NCBI GenBank assembly: GCA_024697655.1
Contig: JAILFI010000010.1
Coordinates: forward strand, 1-8,706
Reading direction: 5' to 3'
Source: Clostridiales bacterium
GTDB taxonomy: Bacteria; Bacillota_A; Clostridia; Peptostreptococcales; Anaerovoracaceae
DNA: 8,706 nucleotides
The position numbers were made by a program, and so were the translations under genes. Position 1 is the first letter of the stretch. The number at the start of each line of letters is the position of its first letter. The notes below the pieces were generated by a model. That model was not told the DNA's origin. It made no database searches and worked only from the letters and a program-made list of their open reading frames with translations. Below, piece by piece: positions 1 to 6,929 of the stretch.

Positions 1-1
1 T

Positions 2-760
2 GCGTCGATCAGCCGGGATACACTGACCGGGTATCTGGCACAGCAGTACGTGCAGGACAGCATCGTGATCGCTGTGGCAGGCCGGTTCGATGAGGAAATG
101 GTCGCGGAAATGGCGCAGGAAAAACTGTTCCGCCTCAAAGAGACCAAGGACAGACCGACACTTGCAAGCGAACCGCTCGCACCGGCGTTCACCATCAAGA
201 CGCGCGACATCGAACAGACCCATATCTGCATGGCGGCGCGCACGGTGAAACTGGACGATCCGCAGTACTACGCCCACCGCGTCCTGAGCTGCATCATGGG
301 CGGCGGTATGAGTTCGCGGCTGTTCCAGAATGTCCGTGAGCAGAAGGGGCTTGCGTACAGTGTGTACTCGTCCTGCAATCCTTACTCCGAGGATGGGTAT
401 TACAACATTTATGCGGGTGTCAGCCACGACAAGATCGCCGACGCGATCGGTGCGATCCGCGAAGAACTCTTCGCGCTCGGGGAGCATGGTGTGACTGCGG
501 AGGAGATCGACAAGGCCAAAACGCAGATCAAGAGCTCGTACATCTTCGGACAGGAAAGCGTCAACGGCCGCATGGTCAATATCGGACAGTCGTGCACGCT
601 GCTCGGCAGAGTGCGCAGCCAGGATGAAGTGCTGGCTGCGGTCGACGCGGTCGATGAGGAAGCGCTGAAGGAAGCGGCTTCCGTGATCGCCGATATCGGC
701 CGTTACAGCGCGGTCGCCGTGACGAACAAAGACATCGATCTGGAGGCACTGGTGCAATGA
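2..760 (+). CDS. M16 family metallopeptidase (insulinase/processing-peptidase type), C-terminal part, 5' end outside window
   Basis: The reading frame is open from base 2 without a stop, so this is the last 252 residues of a gene whose family is normally about 410-430 residues. M16 proteases are two-domain zinc peptidases; the N-terminal half carries the HxxEH zinc motif, which lies upstream of this window and cannot be checked. What is visible is the second, non-zinc M16 domain: a stretch ending in IVIAVAG that leads into it, then the hallmark [22 protein letters not shown], whose R and Y belong to the conserved substrate-binding R/Y pair of M16 C-terminal domains. The protein ends in a plain [14 protein letters not shown] at position 50 is an internal codon, not the start. 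The stop overlaps the dut start (ATGA), which implies translational coupling. In Firmicutes, homologues of the YmxG/MlpA type often sit near housekeeping genes. The family call is firm; the physiological substrate is unknown. Confidence 0.93.
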   Translation, partial: ASISRDTLTGYLAQQYVQDSIVIAVAGRFDEEMVAEMAQEKLFRLKETKDRPTLASEPLAPAFTIKTRDIEQTHICMAARTVKLDDPQYYAHRVLSCIMGGGMSSRLFQNVREQKGLAYSVYSSCNPYSEDGYYNIYAGVSHDKIADAIGAIREELFALGEHGVTAEEIDKAKTQIKSSYIFGQESVNGRMVNIGQSCTLLGRVRSQDEVLAAVDAVDEEALKEAASVIADIGRYSAVAVTNKDIDLEALVQ

Positions 761-1185
761 GAGTACGTATCATCACGAAGACCGGCAATCTGCCGGCTTA
801 CGAAACGGAGGGATCCGCAGGGATGGACCTCAAGGCCAGCACGGCTGAGCCCATCGTTCTGATGCCAATGGAACGGGCGCTCGTTCCCACGGGGATCTTC
901 CTCGAAGTCCCGCGCGGGTATGAAGCGCAGGTGCGCGCGCGCAGCGGCCTGGCGGTCAAGCACGGGATCGGCCTGGTCAACGGGATCGGCACGATCGACA
1001 GCGATTACCGCGGCGAAGTGATGGTCGCGCTGATCAACTGGGGCAGCGAGCCGTTTCTCATCAGCGACGGCGACCGCATTGCCCAGCTCGTCATCGCGCC
1101 GTATGAGCGTGTTGAATGGGAACGCGCCGAGACACTGGAAGAGACGGACCGGGGAGCCGGCGGATTCGGCCACACCGGCGTCTGA
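757..1185 (+). CDS. dut: dUTP diphosphatase (dUTPase), trimeric type
   Basis: Hydrolyses dUTP to dUMP and pyrophosphate, keeping uracil out of DNA and feeding thymidylate synthesis; cytosolic homotrimer. All five classical dUTPase motifs are present in the 142 residues: motif I AGMDLKA (21-27), motif II RSGLA (62-66), motif [14 protein letters not shown] (78-88) with the catalytic Asp81 position and the uracil-site Tyr84, motif [10 protein letters not shown] (106-113), and the glycine-rich C-terminal motif [11 protein letters not shown] (132-141), which closes over the active site in trans. Motif V has His139 where many enzymes have Ser. Length is typical. The ATG overlaps the preceding stop by four bases (ATGA), and GGAGG at 742-746 lies 10 bases upstream, so the start is well supported. 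It is followed after 31 bases by another dNTP-pool enzyme, dgt. Confidence 0.98.
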   Translation: MRVRIITKTGNLPAYETEGSAGMDLKASTAEPIVLMPMERALVPTGIFLEVPRGYEAQVRARSGLAVKHGIGLVNGIGTIDSDYRGEVMVALINWGSEPFLISDGDRIAQLVIAPYERVEWERAETLEETDRGAGGFGHTGV

Positions 1186-1216
1186 GTGAAAACCACAGAA
1201 TAGGAAAGAGAAAACC

Positions 1217-2224
1217 ATGGTCACAAGACAGATCCGTGAACAGCAGGAATTTGAATACCTTTCCCCGTACGCCTGCAAAGCCGCGAATTCCCGCGGACGG
1301 GCGAGGGAAGAAGCGCCGTGCGAACTGCGTACAGCCTTCCAGCGCGACCGCGACAGGATCATCCACTCCAAAGCGTTCCGCCGGCTGATGCATAAGACGC
1401 AGGTCTTTCTCGCGCCTGAAGGCGATCATTTCCGGACGCGCCTGACACATACGCTCGAGGTCTCACAGATCGCCAGGACCATCGCCAAAGCACTCGCGCT
1501 GAACGAAGACCTGACAGAGGCGGTCGCGCTCGGACACGACCTCGGGCACACCCCGTTCGGGCACAACGGTGAGAAGATCCTGAACGAGATCTATCCCGGC
1601 GGATTCAAACACAACGAACAGAGCCTGCGCGTCGTGGATCTGCTCGAGGAGCACCACGGCGAGCGCGGGATGAACCTGACCATGGAAGTGCGGGACGGCA
1701 TCCTTCACCACAACGGCAAGGAAAAACCGTTCACGCTGGAGGGACAGGTCGTCAAGACCGCCGACCGCATCGCGTATATCAACCACGATATCGACGACGC
1801 GATCCGCGGCGGCGTCATCACCGCCGGTATGCTCCCGCGGGAATGCGTGAAAGAACTCGGCCGCACGCACGGCGAGCGCATCGATTATCTCGTCAAGGAC
1901 ATGATCCGCGAAAGCGACGGCAAAGACGCGATCCATATGAGCGACGGCGCTCTCGCGGCGATGGGAGAACTCCGGGCGTTCATGTTCGAGAACGTCTATC
2001 TCAACGAGAACGTCAAAAAAGCGTCCGATCTGCAGTATGTGGAGAACATCATCTCCTCGCTGTATCACTATTTTTGCAAGTATCCGTCCCGGCTGCCGCA
2101 GGATCTGTACGAACTGATCGGGGAGTACTCCGCGGAGGAGATGGTCAAGGATCATGTCGCCGGGATGACCGACCGGTTCGCGATCAATCTCTACAACGAT
2201 CTGTTCATGCCCAAAGGCTGGTAA
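1217..2224 (+). CDS. dgt: HD-domain deoxynucleoside triphosphate triphosphohydrolase (dGTPase-like)
   Basis: Cleaves dNTPs to the deoxynucleoside and tripolyphosphate; members of this family related to the enterococcal enzyme are often allosteric and not strictly dGTP-specific, so the specificity here is inferred only as dNTPase. HD-superfamily metal ligands are visible: His78 in RLTHTLEV, then His107-Asp108 in LGHDLGHTPFGH, with the downstream aspartate of the set in the DRIAYINHD block (183-191). The RDRDRIIHSKAFRRL segment (43-57) and HNEQSLRV (132-139) are further family signatures. At 335 residues it matches the shorter, Gram-positive form rather than the about 500-residue E. coli Dgt. 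The start is supported by AGGAAAGAG at 1202-1210. It lies between dut and dnaG, a position common in Clostridia and consistent with a role in setting dNTP supply for replication. Confidence 0.95.
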   Translation: MVTRQIREQQEFEYLSPYACKAANSRGRAREEAPCELRTAFQRDRDRIIHSKAFRRLMHKTQVFLAPEGDHFRTRLTHTLEVSQIARTIAKALALNEDLTEAVALGHDLGHTPFGHNGEKILNEIYPGGFKHNEQSLRVVDLLEEHHGERGMNLTMEVRDGILHHNGKEKPFTLEGQVVKTADRIAYINHDIDDAIRGGVITAGMLPRECVKELGRTHGERIDYLVKDMIRESDGKDAIHMSDGALAAMGELRAFMFENVYLNENVKKASDLQYVENIISSLYHYFCKYPSRLPQDLYELIGEYSAEEMVKDHVAGMTDRFAINLYNDLFMPKGW

Positions 2225-2228
2225 AAAA

Positions 2229-2251
2229 GAAAAAAGTAAATTGCTTTTTTC
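2229..2251. repeat. AT-rich perfect 8-base inverted repeat in the dgt-dnaG gap
   Basis: GAAAAAAG (2229-2236) is the exact reverse complement of CTTTTTTC (2244-2251), with a 7-base loop TAAATTG that can close further by T-G and A-T pairs. It begins 5 bases after the dgt stop. As RNA it would give a weak hairpin with only two G-C pairs in the main stem, and the T run lies inside the stem, so it is not a convincing intrinsic terminator. Its AT content stands out against the GC-rich surroundings. It could be an RNA processing or stability element, a weak bidirectional terminator, or simply low-complexity spacer. No well-matched sigma-A promoter was found near it. Confidence 0.5.
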
Positions 2252-2259
2252 CGTCGTAT

Positions 2260-2310
2260 ATGTCTAGTGAAGGGCGAATAAGAAAGATTGGGAATGATGA
2301 CCTTTCATGA
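2260..2310 (+). CDS. Possible 16-residue upstream ORF coupled to dnaG
   Basis: An ATG at 2260 opens the short frame MSSEGRIRKIGNDDLS, whose TGA (2308-2310) overlaps the dnaG ATG (2307-2309) as ATGA. This is the same junction type seen at two other gene pairs in the window, and dnaG has only a weak, poorly spaced ribosome binding site of its own, so coupling from this frame could help start dnaG translation. Against it: no Shine-Dalgarno is visible before 2260 (the preceding bases are CCGTCGTAT), the peptide resembles nothing I recognise, and a 16-codon frame with a chance overlap is easy to get at random. Treat it as a hypothesis. Confidence 0.2.
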   Translation: MSSEGRIRKIGNDDLS

Positions 2311-4064
2311 GCAGAACTGTTGACGAGATCAAAGAAAAAGTCAATATCATCGATGTTGTGGGCCAGGTGGTCCAGTTAAAGCGCACCGGGATCAATTACA
2401 AAGGGCTCTGTCCGTTCCACCAGGAAAAGACGCCTTCTTTTGTCGTGTCCGAACAGCGGCAGAATTTCCACTGCTTCGGCTGCGGAGTGGGCGGCGACGC
2501 GATCGAATTCGTCAAACAGTACTACAACCTCGACTTCACCGAGGCCGTGGAAAAGCTCGCCGGCCAGTACGGCATCCCCGTCGAGTGGGGAAAAGGCGAC
2601 CACGGGGAACGGGAGGAATTCTACCGGATCAACCGCGAGGCCGCCGCGTATTTTTACAGGCAGCTGCGCAAGGGACCCAATCCCGGGCTTTCATATGCGG
2701 CGGGACGGGGGCTCACCAAAGAAACGCTCCATACATTCGGCATCGGCTATGCGCCGGACGACTGGACCGGACTGTACGACCACCTCAAGGAAAAAGGCAT
2801 CGATGAAGACAAGATGATGAAACTGGGCCTGATCTCGAAGTCCGGCAGCAGGTACTACGACAAGTTCCGCAGCCGTCTGATCTTTCCGATCCAGAACACG
2901 GCCGGCAAGATCATCGGCTTCGGCGGCCGGATCCTTGGGGACGGGCAGCCGAAATACCTGAATTCGCAGGAGACACCTGTCTTCCAGAAGAAGAACAATC
3001 TGTACGGTCTGTACCAGAGCAAGGCAGAGGCTGTCAAAGAGGATAAGATCGTCCTTGTAGAAGGGTATATGGACGCGGTCTCCCTGTATCAGGGAGGCAT
3101 CCACAATGTGGCGGCATCGCTGGGCACGGCACTGACCGAAAACCAGGTCCGCCTCATCAAACGCTATACAAAGAACGCCTATCTCTGCTACGACAGCGAC
3201 GAGGCGGGGATCCGGGCGGCGCTGCGCGGCATGGATATCTTCCAGGCGGAAGGGATGGACGTGCGGGTGCTGCACGTCACGGAAGGCAAGGATCCGGACG
3301 ATTTCATCAAGCAACGCGGCAAGGAAGCTTTCCTCGATCTGATGGACGCGGCACTGCCGTATGCGGATTACAAGATCCGGTATCTGGAGGGGCAGCACGA
3401 CCTTTCGACCGACCGCGGCCGGGTCGCTTTCCTCATGGACGCGGCGCGGGTGCTCGCAAGACTCGGCCCCGTCGAGGCGGATATGTACACCAAGGAACTG
3501 TCCGACCGGTACGGGATCTCCCGGGACGCGATCCGCAGGGAGATGGAAGGCAGCCGCAGTGAGAAAACACCGGTACGCAGGCAGCCGGAAAAAGAAGAGG
3601 AAGCGGCGGCAAAGACACCGATCGATCAGACGGAGCGGCTGCTGATCAAGATCTTCCTCACACAGCAGGAATTCCTCGACCGGGAGGAAGAATGGAAAGA
3701 GGTCTTTAAAAGCGACAGCGGCAGAGCGATCGCAGGCGCGATGAGCAGGCTCCGTAAAAAAGCCGGCAGCGGCGGCGCGAAAGAACCGGCTTTGGCCGGG
3801 ATACCGGACGGGACAGCAGTCCTGGAACAGCTCGACGAAAACGACCAGATCGTCTTTCTGGCGATCCGGGACGGCATGCCGGCGCCGGTGGATCCGCAGA
3901 GCGCTTACAAAGACTGCCTTGCAAAGGCGCAGCGGGCGATGCTGCGAAAGAAGGAACAGGACCTGATCGACCGTCTGGCGCTTGCCGACGGGACGGTGAA
4001 TAAGGAAGAAGTCGACCGGATCACGGAAGAACTGATCGACGTGCAAAGAAAGTTAAAGAGTTAG
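2307..4064 (+). CDS. dnaG: DNA primase DnaG
   Basis: Synthesises the short RNA primers for the lagging strand and replication restart, working with the replicative helicase. The 585-residue product has the standard three-part layout. First, an N-terminal CHC2-type zinc ribbon with Cys35, His38, Cys56 and Cys59. Second, the RNA polymerase core with the basic segment KYLNSQETPVFQKKNNLYGL (216-235) and a TOPRIM fold with the metal-binding EGYMD (252-256), DSDEAG (296-301) and GKDPDD (327-332). Third, after a charged linker (about 413-440), a helical helicase-interaction domain to the C-terminus. Length is normal. ATG 2307 is the first possible start after an in-frame TGA at 2298; the nearest purine-rich site, GGGA at 2290-2293, is 13 bases away and weak, which is unusual for this window. 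sigA follows after 12 bases. Confidence 0.98.
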   Translation: MSRTVDEIKEKVNIIDVVGQVVQLKRTGINYKGLCPFHQEKTPSFVVSEQRQNFHCFGCGVGGDAIEFVKQYYNLDFTEAVEKLAGQYGIPVEWGKGDHGEREEFYRINREAAAYFYRQLRKGPNPGLSYAAGRGLTKETLHTFGIGYAPDDWTGLYDHLKEKGIDEDKMMKLGLISKSGSRYYDKFRSRLIFPIQNTAGKIIGFGGRILGDGQPKYLNSQETPVFQKKNNLYGLYQSKAEAVKEDKIVLVEGYMDAVSLYQGGIHNVAASLGTALTENQVRLIKRYTKNAYLCYDSDEAGIRAALRGMDIFQAEGMDVRVLHVTEGKDPDDFIKQRGKEAFLDLMDAALPYADYKIRYLEGQHDLSTDRGRVAFLMDAARVLARLGPVEADMYTKELSDRYGISRDAIRREMEGSRSEKTPVRRQPEKEEEAAAKTPIDQTERLLIKIFLTQQEFLDREEEWKEVFKSDSGRAIAGAMSRLRKKAGSGGAKEPALAGIPDGTAVLEQLDENDQIVFLAIRDGMPAPVDPQSAYKDCLAKAQRAMLRKKEQDLIDRLALADGTVNKEEVDRITEELIDVQRKLKS

Positions 4065-4076
4065 GGGGACACGGAA

Positions 4077-5306
4077 GTGGCTGAAAAGAGAACAAGAAAA
4101 GAGCAGGATGAACTCGAAAAGCTGATTCAGGAGCAGGAAGCGGAGATGAAGGCGGAGTCCGGCGAAGAAGAGGACAACCGTAAGAGCAAAGAGGAATACA
4201 TCCGCGAGCTTCTGGCGATGGCGAAGAAAAAGACGCTGACGTACGGCGAGATCGGCGCGCATCTCGAGATGGTCGATATGGACAAGGACGAGATGGAGGA
4301 GATCTACGAAGCGCTGATGAGCGGCGGGATCGAGATCGTCTCCGAAGAATCGCCCGACGACTACGAACTCAACGAGATCGAAGAGGAAGAGGAAGACAAT
4401 GTTCCGGACGAAGCCATCGATGTCGACGAGAGCGGCAAGCGGGAAGTGAATCTGGAGAGCACACTGCCCAAGACGGTCCCCGTGGACGATCCGGTCCGTA
4501 TGTATCTGAAGGAGATCGGCAAAGTGCCGCTTCTGACCGGGGAAGAGGAAGTCGAGCTGGCCCAGCGTATGGAAGAAGGCGATGAAGAGGCCAAGCAGAA
4601 GCTCTGCGAAGCCAACCTGCGCCTTGTCGTCAGCATCGCCAAGCGCTACGTCGGCCGCGGCATGCTGTTCCTCGACCTGATCCAGGAAGGCAACCTCGGT
4701 CTGATCAAGGCGGTCGATAAATTCAACTGGAGAAAAGGATTCAAGTTCTCGACGTATGCGACCTGGTGGATCCGGCAGGCCATCACCCGGTCGATCGCCG
4801 ACCAGGCGCGTACCATCCGTATTCCGGTGCATATGGTCGAGACCATCAATAAACTGATGCGTGTCCAGCGCCAGCTGATCCAGGAGTACGGCCGTGAGCC
4901 AACCCCGGAGGAGATCGCGGCGGAGATGGATCTGTCGGTCGAGAAGGTCCGTGAGATCATCAAGATCGCACAGGAACCTGTCTCTTTAGAGACCCCGATC
5001 GGTGAAGAGGAAGACAGCCATCTCGGCGACTTCATTCCGGATGACGACGTACCGGCACCGGCGGACGCGGCGGCCAGATCCATGCTGCGCGAACAGCTCA
5101 TGGAAGTGCTGGATACACTGACGGAGAGAGAGCAGAAAGTCCTCAAGCTTCGCTTCGGGCTCGAGGACGGCAGGACGCGCACCCTGGAAGAAGTCGGCAA
5201 ACAGTTCGATGTCACACGTGAGCGTATCCGCCAGATCGAGGCGAAAGCGCTCCGGAAGCTGCGTCATCCGAGCCGCAGCAAAAAACTCAAGGATTTCCTC
5301 GAGTAA
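4077..5306 (+). CDS. sigA: RNA polymerase primary sigma factor (sigma-70/SigA)
   Basis: Housekeeping sigma factor that directs RNA polymerase to -35/-10 promoters. All regions are visible in 409 residues: region 1.1 (about 38-90), an acidic linker (about 91-128), region 1.2 ([17 protein letters not shown], 137-153), region 2 with [16 protein letters not shown] (181-196), the core-binding [18 protein letters not shown] (199-216) and the -10-recognition/melting [15 protein letters not shown] (224-238), region 3 (about 245-325) including the finger IPDDDVPAP (320-328), and region 4.2 with helix-turn-helix [24 protein letters not shown] (369-392). The N-terminus is about 38 residues longer than in B. 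subtilis SigA, mainly from charged sequence before and after region 1.1. The start is GTG 4077 with GGGGG at 4064-4068, overlapping the dnaG stop; no earlier start fits as well. In E. coli the gene is called rpoD. It forms a tight operon with dnaG. Confidence 0.98.
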   Translation: MAEKRTRKEQDELEKLIQEQEAEMKAESGEEEDNRKSKEEYIRELLAMAKKKTLTYGEIGAHLEMVDMDKDEMEEIYEALMSGGIEIVSEESPDDYELNEIEEEEEDNVPDEAIDVDESGKREVNLESTLPKTVPVDDPVRMYLKEIGKVPLLTGEEEVELAQRMEEGDEEAKQKLCEANLRLVVSIAKRYVGRGMLFLDLIQEGNLGLIKAVDKFNWRKGFKFSTYATWWIRQAITRSIADQARTIRIPVHMVETINKLMRVQRQLIQEYGREPTPEEIAAEMDLSVEKVREIIKIAQEPVSLETPIGEEEDSHLGDFIPDDDVPAPADAAARSMLREQLMEVLDTLTEREQKVLKLRFGLEDGRTRTLEEVGKQFDVTRERIRQIEAKALRKLRHPSRSKKLKDFLE

Positions 5307-5307
5307 T

Positions 5308-6102
5308 ATGAAACTCAGTGTAAGACTGCAAACCATCGCGGATATGATCAGAGACGGGGAGACTGTTGCGGACATCGGCACCGATCACGGACAGCTCCCG
5401 GTCTTTCTGTGTGAGACAGGCCGCAGCCCGCATGTCGTCATGACCGATGTCAGCGAAGGCTCGCTGGCAAAGGCGCGGATGACCGGGCACCGGTTGCTGT
5501 CAGACGGGGCAGCTCCGGAAGACAATGCCGCCGCACAGCTGGAAGCACGGCTCGGAGACGGGTTGGCACCGCTGCACTGCGGGGAAGCCGATGTGGTGGT
5601 CATGGCAGGTATCGGCGGCGGGCTCATGGAGCGTATCCTGCGGGCGGATCCCGCAAAGAGCGCGAGCATGGGCCGGTATATCCTGCAGCCGCGCAGGTCG
5701 CCCGGAGAACTCCGGCGGTTCCTTGCGGAAGCCGGGTACGGGATCAAAGAGGAAAGGCTGGTCCCGGAAAGCCGGTTCATCTGGGAGATCATTGCCGCGG
5801 TGCCGGAAGCGGCGCGGAAAGAGGAGAAAGAGCGATTCCTCGTCAACGAAGCGCCGGACAGTCTCTTCGCACAGATGGTGCCGGGGGCGGACGACACCCT
5901 GTTCTGGGAGATCCCGTCCTATTACGGACAACTTGACGACCCCCTGATGGACGAGTATCTGTCGCGTAAACTGGCGCGTGAAAAACGCAATCTCGCAGGC
6001 AAGCGCCGTGCGGGGACCATTGATGAAAAAGAGATCGCTGTCAGCGACCGCAATATCCGCTATATCGAGAGTCTGATCAAGGCAAGGGAGGAACGGCAAT
6101 GA
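5308..6102 (+). CDS. trmK: tRNA (adenine(22)-N(1))-methyltransferase TrmK
   Basis: SAM-dependent enzyme that methylates N1 of A22 in the D-loop region of tRNA. The 264-residue product has a Rossmann-type methyltransferase domain: motif I VADIGTDHGQLP (20-31), the acidic end of strand 2 in MTDVSEGSLAKA (45-56), and ADVVVMAGIGGGLMERIL (94-111), the characteristic AGxGG block of this family, then LQPRRSPGELRRFL (126-139), where relatives often read LQPN. The C-terminal part (about 205-260) is a charged helical, probably coiled-coil, extension as in B. subtilis TrmK. The frame is open further upstream inside sigA, but ATG 5308, one base after the sigA stop (TAATATG), is where homology begins; the upstream residues are a shadow of sigA. 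AAGGA at 5289-5293 is distant, so coupling to sigA translation is likely. The sigA-trmK-nif3 order is widespread in Firmicutes. Confidence 0.95.
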   Translation: MKLSVRLQTIADMIRDGETVADIGTDHGQLPVFLCETGRSPHVVMTDVSEGSLAKARMTGHRLLSDGAAPEDNAAAQLEARLGDGLAPLHCGEADVVVMAGIGGGLMERILRADPAKSASMGRYILQPRRSPGELRRFLAEAGYGIKEERLVPESRFIWEIIAAVPEAARKEEKERFLVNEAPDSLFAQMVPGADDTLFWEIPSYYGQLDDPLMDEYLSRKLAREKRNLAGKRRAGTIDEKEIAVSDRNIRYIESLIKAREERQ

Positions 6103-6887
6103 GATACGAAGCACTCCTTCGCTGTTTTGCGGAGATCGCCTCCGGCGCGCCGGAGGATTGGGACAACAGCGGCGTACAGATCCGGACCGACAAAGAGGAA
6201 ATCGAACGGGTGCTGGTGTGCCTGGAGGTGACGCCTGCGGTCGTGGAGGAAGCCAAAGAGCAGGAGGCGGATCTGATCCTGTCTCACCATCCGCTGATCT
6301 TCGGCGGCGTCGATCATCTTTCTGCGGACGACGTGCATGAAAAGATGCTCCTCGATCTGGTGACCGCCGGGATCGATGTCTTCAGCGCTCACATCACCTT
6401 TGACAAAGCACCGCTGGGGAACAGTTTCTTCCTGGCGGATCTTCTCGGACTGGAGGAGATCCGGCCTGTGGATACGGCGGATGGCGGCGATGTCCTGCCG
6501 ATGGTGACGGGCGATGTCCATCCGGCCATGAATCTGCAGGAACTGTTCCTGCACACGGCAGACATGATGGATCTTACCCGCGGACAGATCCGCGCAGCGG
6601 GAGACCCCGGCATGACCGTCCTGAAGGCAGCCGTCTGCACCGGTGCGGGCAGCGAGTTTATGGACGAAGCGAAAACTGCAGGGTGTCAGGTGCTGATCAC
6701 AGGCGATGTCAAGTACCATGAAGCCATGCGGGCGAAGGAACTGGGCATCGGTGTGATCGACGCGGGACACTACGGGACGGAGAAGTATTTTGCGGAGAAC
6801 TTTGCCGCACAACTGCGCGACATGGCGGGCGATGAGCTCGACGTGCTGGAAAGCGCGGTGAACATCGATCCATTCACATTCATCTGA
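6099..6887 (+). CDS. Nif3-like dinuclear metal-centre hexameric protein (YqfO family)
   Basis: Member of the Nif3/YqfO (DUF34) family: toroidal hexamers with a two-metal site in each subunit. The automatic label GTP cyclohydrolase I type 2 is weakly supported across the family, so the biochemical role is best left open. Likely metal ligands are visible: His63-His64 in LSHHPLIF, His98 and Asp102 in SAHITFDKAPLGNS (the usual HTNxD reads HITFD), and His224 and Glu228 in DAGHYGTEKYF. WDNSGVQI (21-28) and TGDVKYHEA (201-209) are also family signatures. At 262 residues it is the short form without the PII-like insert that makes B. subtilis YqfO about 370 residues. The ATG overlaps the trmK stop by four bases and is preceded by GGGAGG at 6086-6091 with 7-base spacing. 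Functional linkage to TrmK is suggested by the conserved adjacency only. Confidence 0.94.
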   Translation: MRYEALLRCFAEIASGAPEDWDNSGVQIRTDKEEIERVLVCLEVTPAVVEEAKEQEADLILSHHPLIFGGVDHLSADDVHEKMLLDLVTAGIDVFSAHITFDKAPLGNSFFLADLLGLEEIRPVDTADGGDVLPMVTGDVHPAMNLQELFLHTADMMDLTRGQIRAAGDPGMTVLKAAVCTGAGSEFMDEAKTAGCQVLITGDVKYHEAMRAKELGIGVIDAGHYGTEKYFAENFAAQLRDMAGDELDVLESAVNIDPFTFI

Positions 6888-6929
6888 GGCAACCTTAAGC
6901 AGGGAACTGCTGCGGCAGGAGGAACGGAC

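Noticed and set aside
2241..2268. TTGCTT-N16-TCTAGT as a sigma-A promoter for dnaG
   Set aside because: The -10 has C instead of A at its second position and the -35 is a partial match; not enough to annotate.
1843..2310. 155-codon plus-strand frame overlapping dgt
   Set aside because: Out-of-frame shadow of dgt, arginine-rich with no motifs; only its last 17 codons lie outside dgt and are treated as a separate small-ORF hypothesis.
2691..4046. 451-codon open frame on the minus strand opposite dnaG
   Set aside because: Shadow of dnaG: the translation has no family motifs, and long antisense frames are expected in GC-rich coding DNA with this codon bias.
4053..4832. 259-codon minus-strand frame opposite sigA, leucine/phenylalanine-rich
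   Set aside because: Hydrophobicity comes from reading the Glu/Lys-rich sigA codons in reverse; not a membrane protein.
5209..5307. Upstream extension of trmK into sigA
   Set aside because: The extra 33 residues read sigA region 4 out of frame and have no homology character; ATG 5308 starts the TrmK homology.
6898..6911. AGCAG-GGAA-CTGCT hairpin between the nif3-like gene and the kinase
   Set aside because: Only five pairs and no T run; too short to be a terminator, and the chance of such a stem is high.
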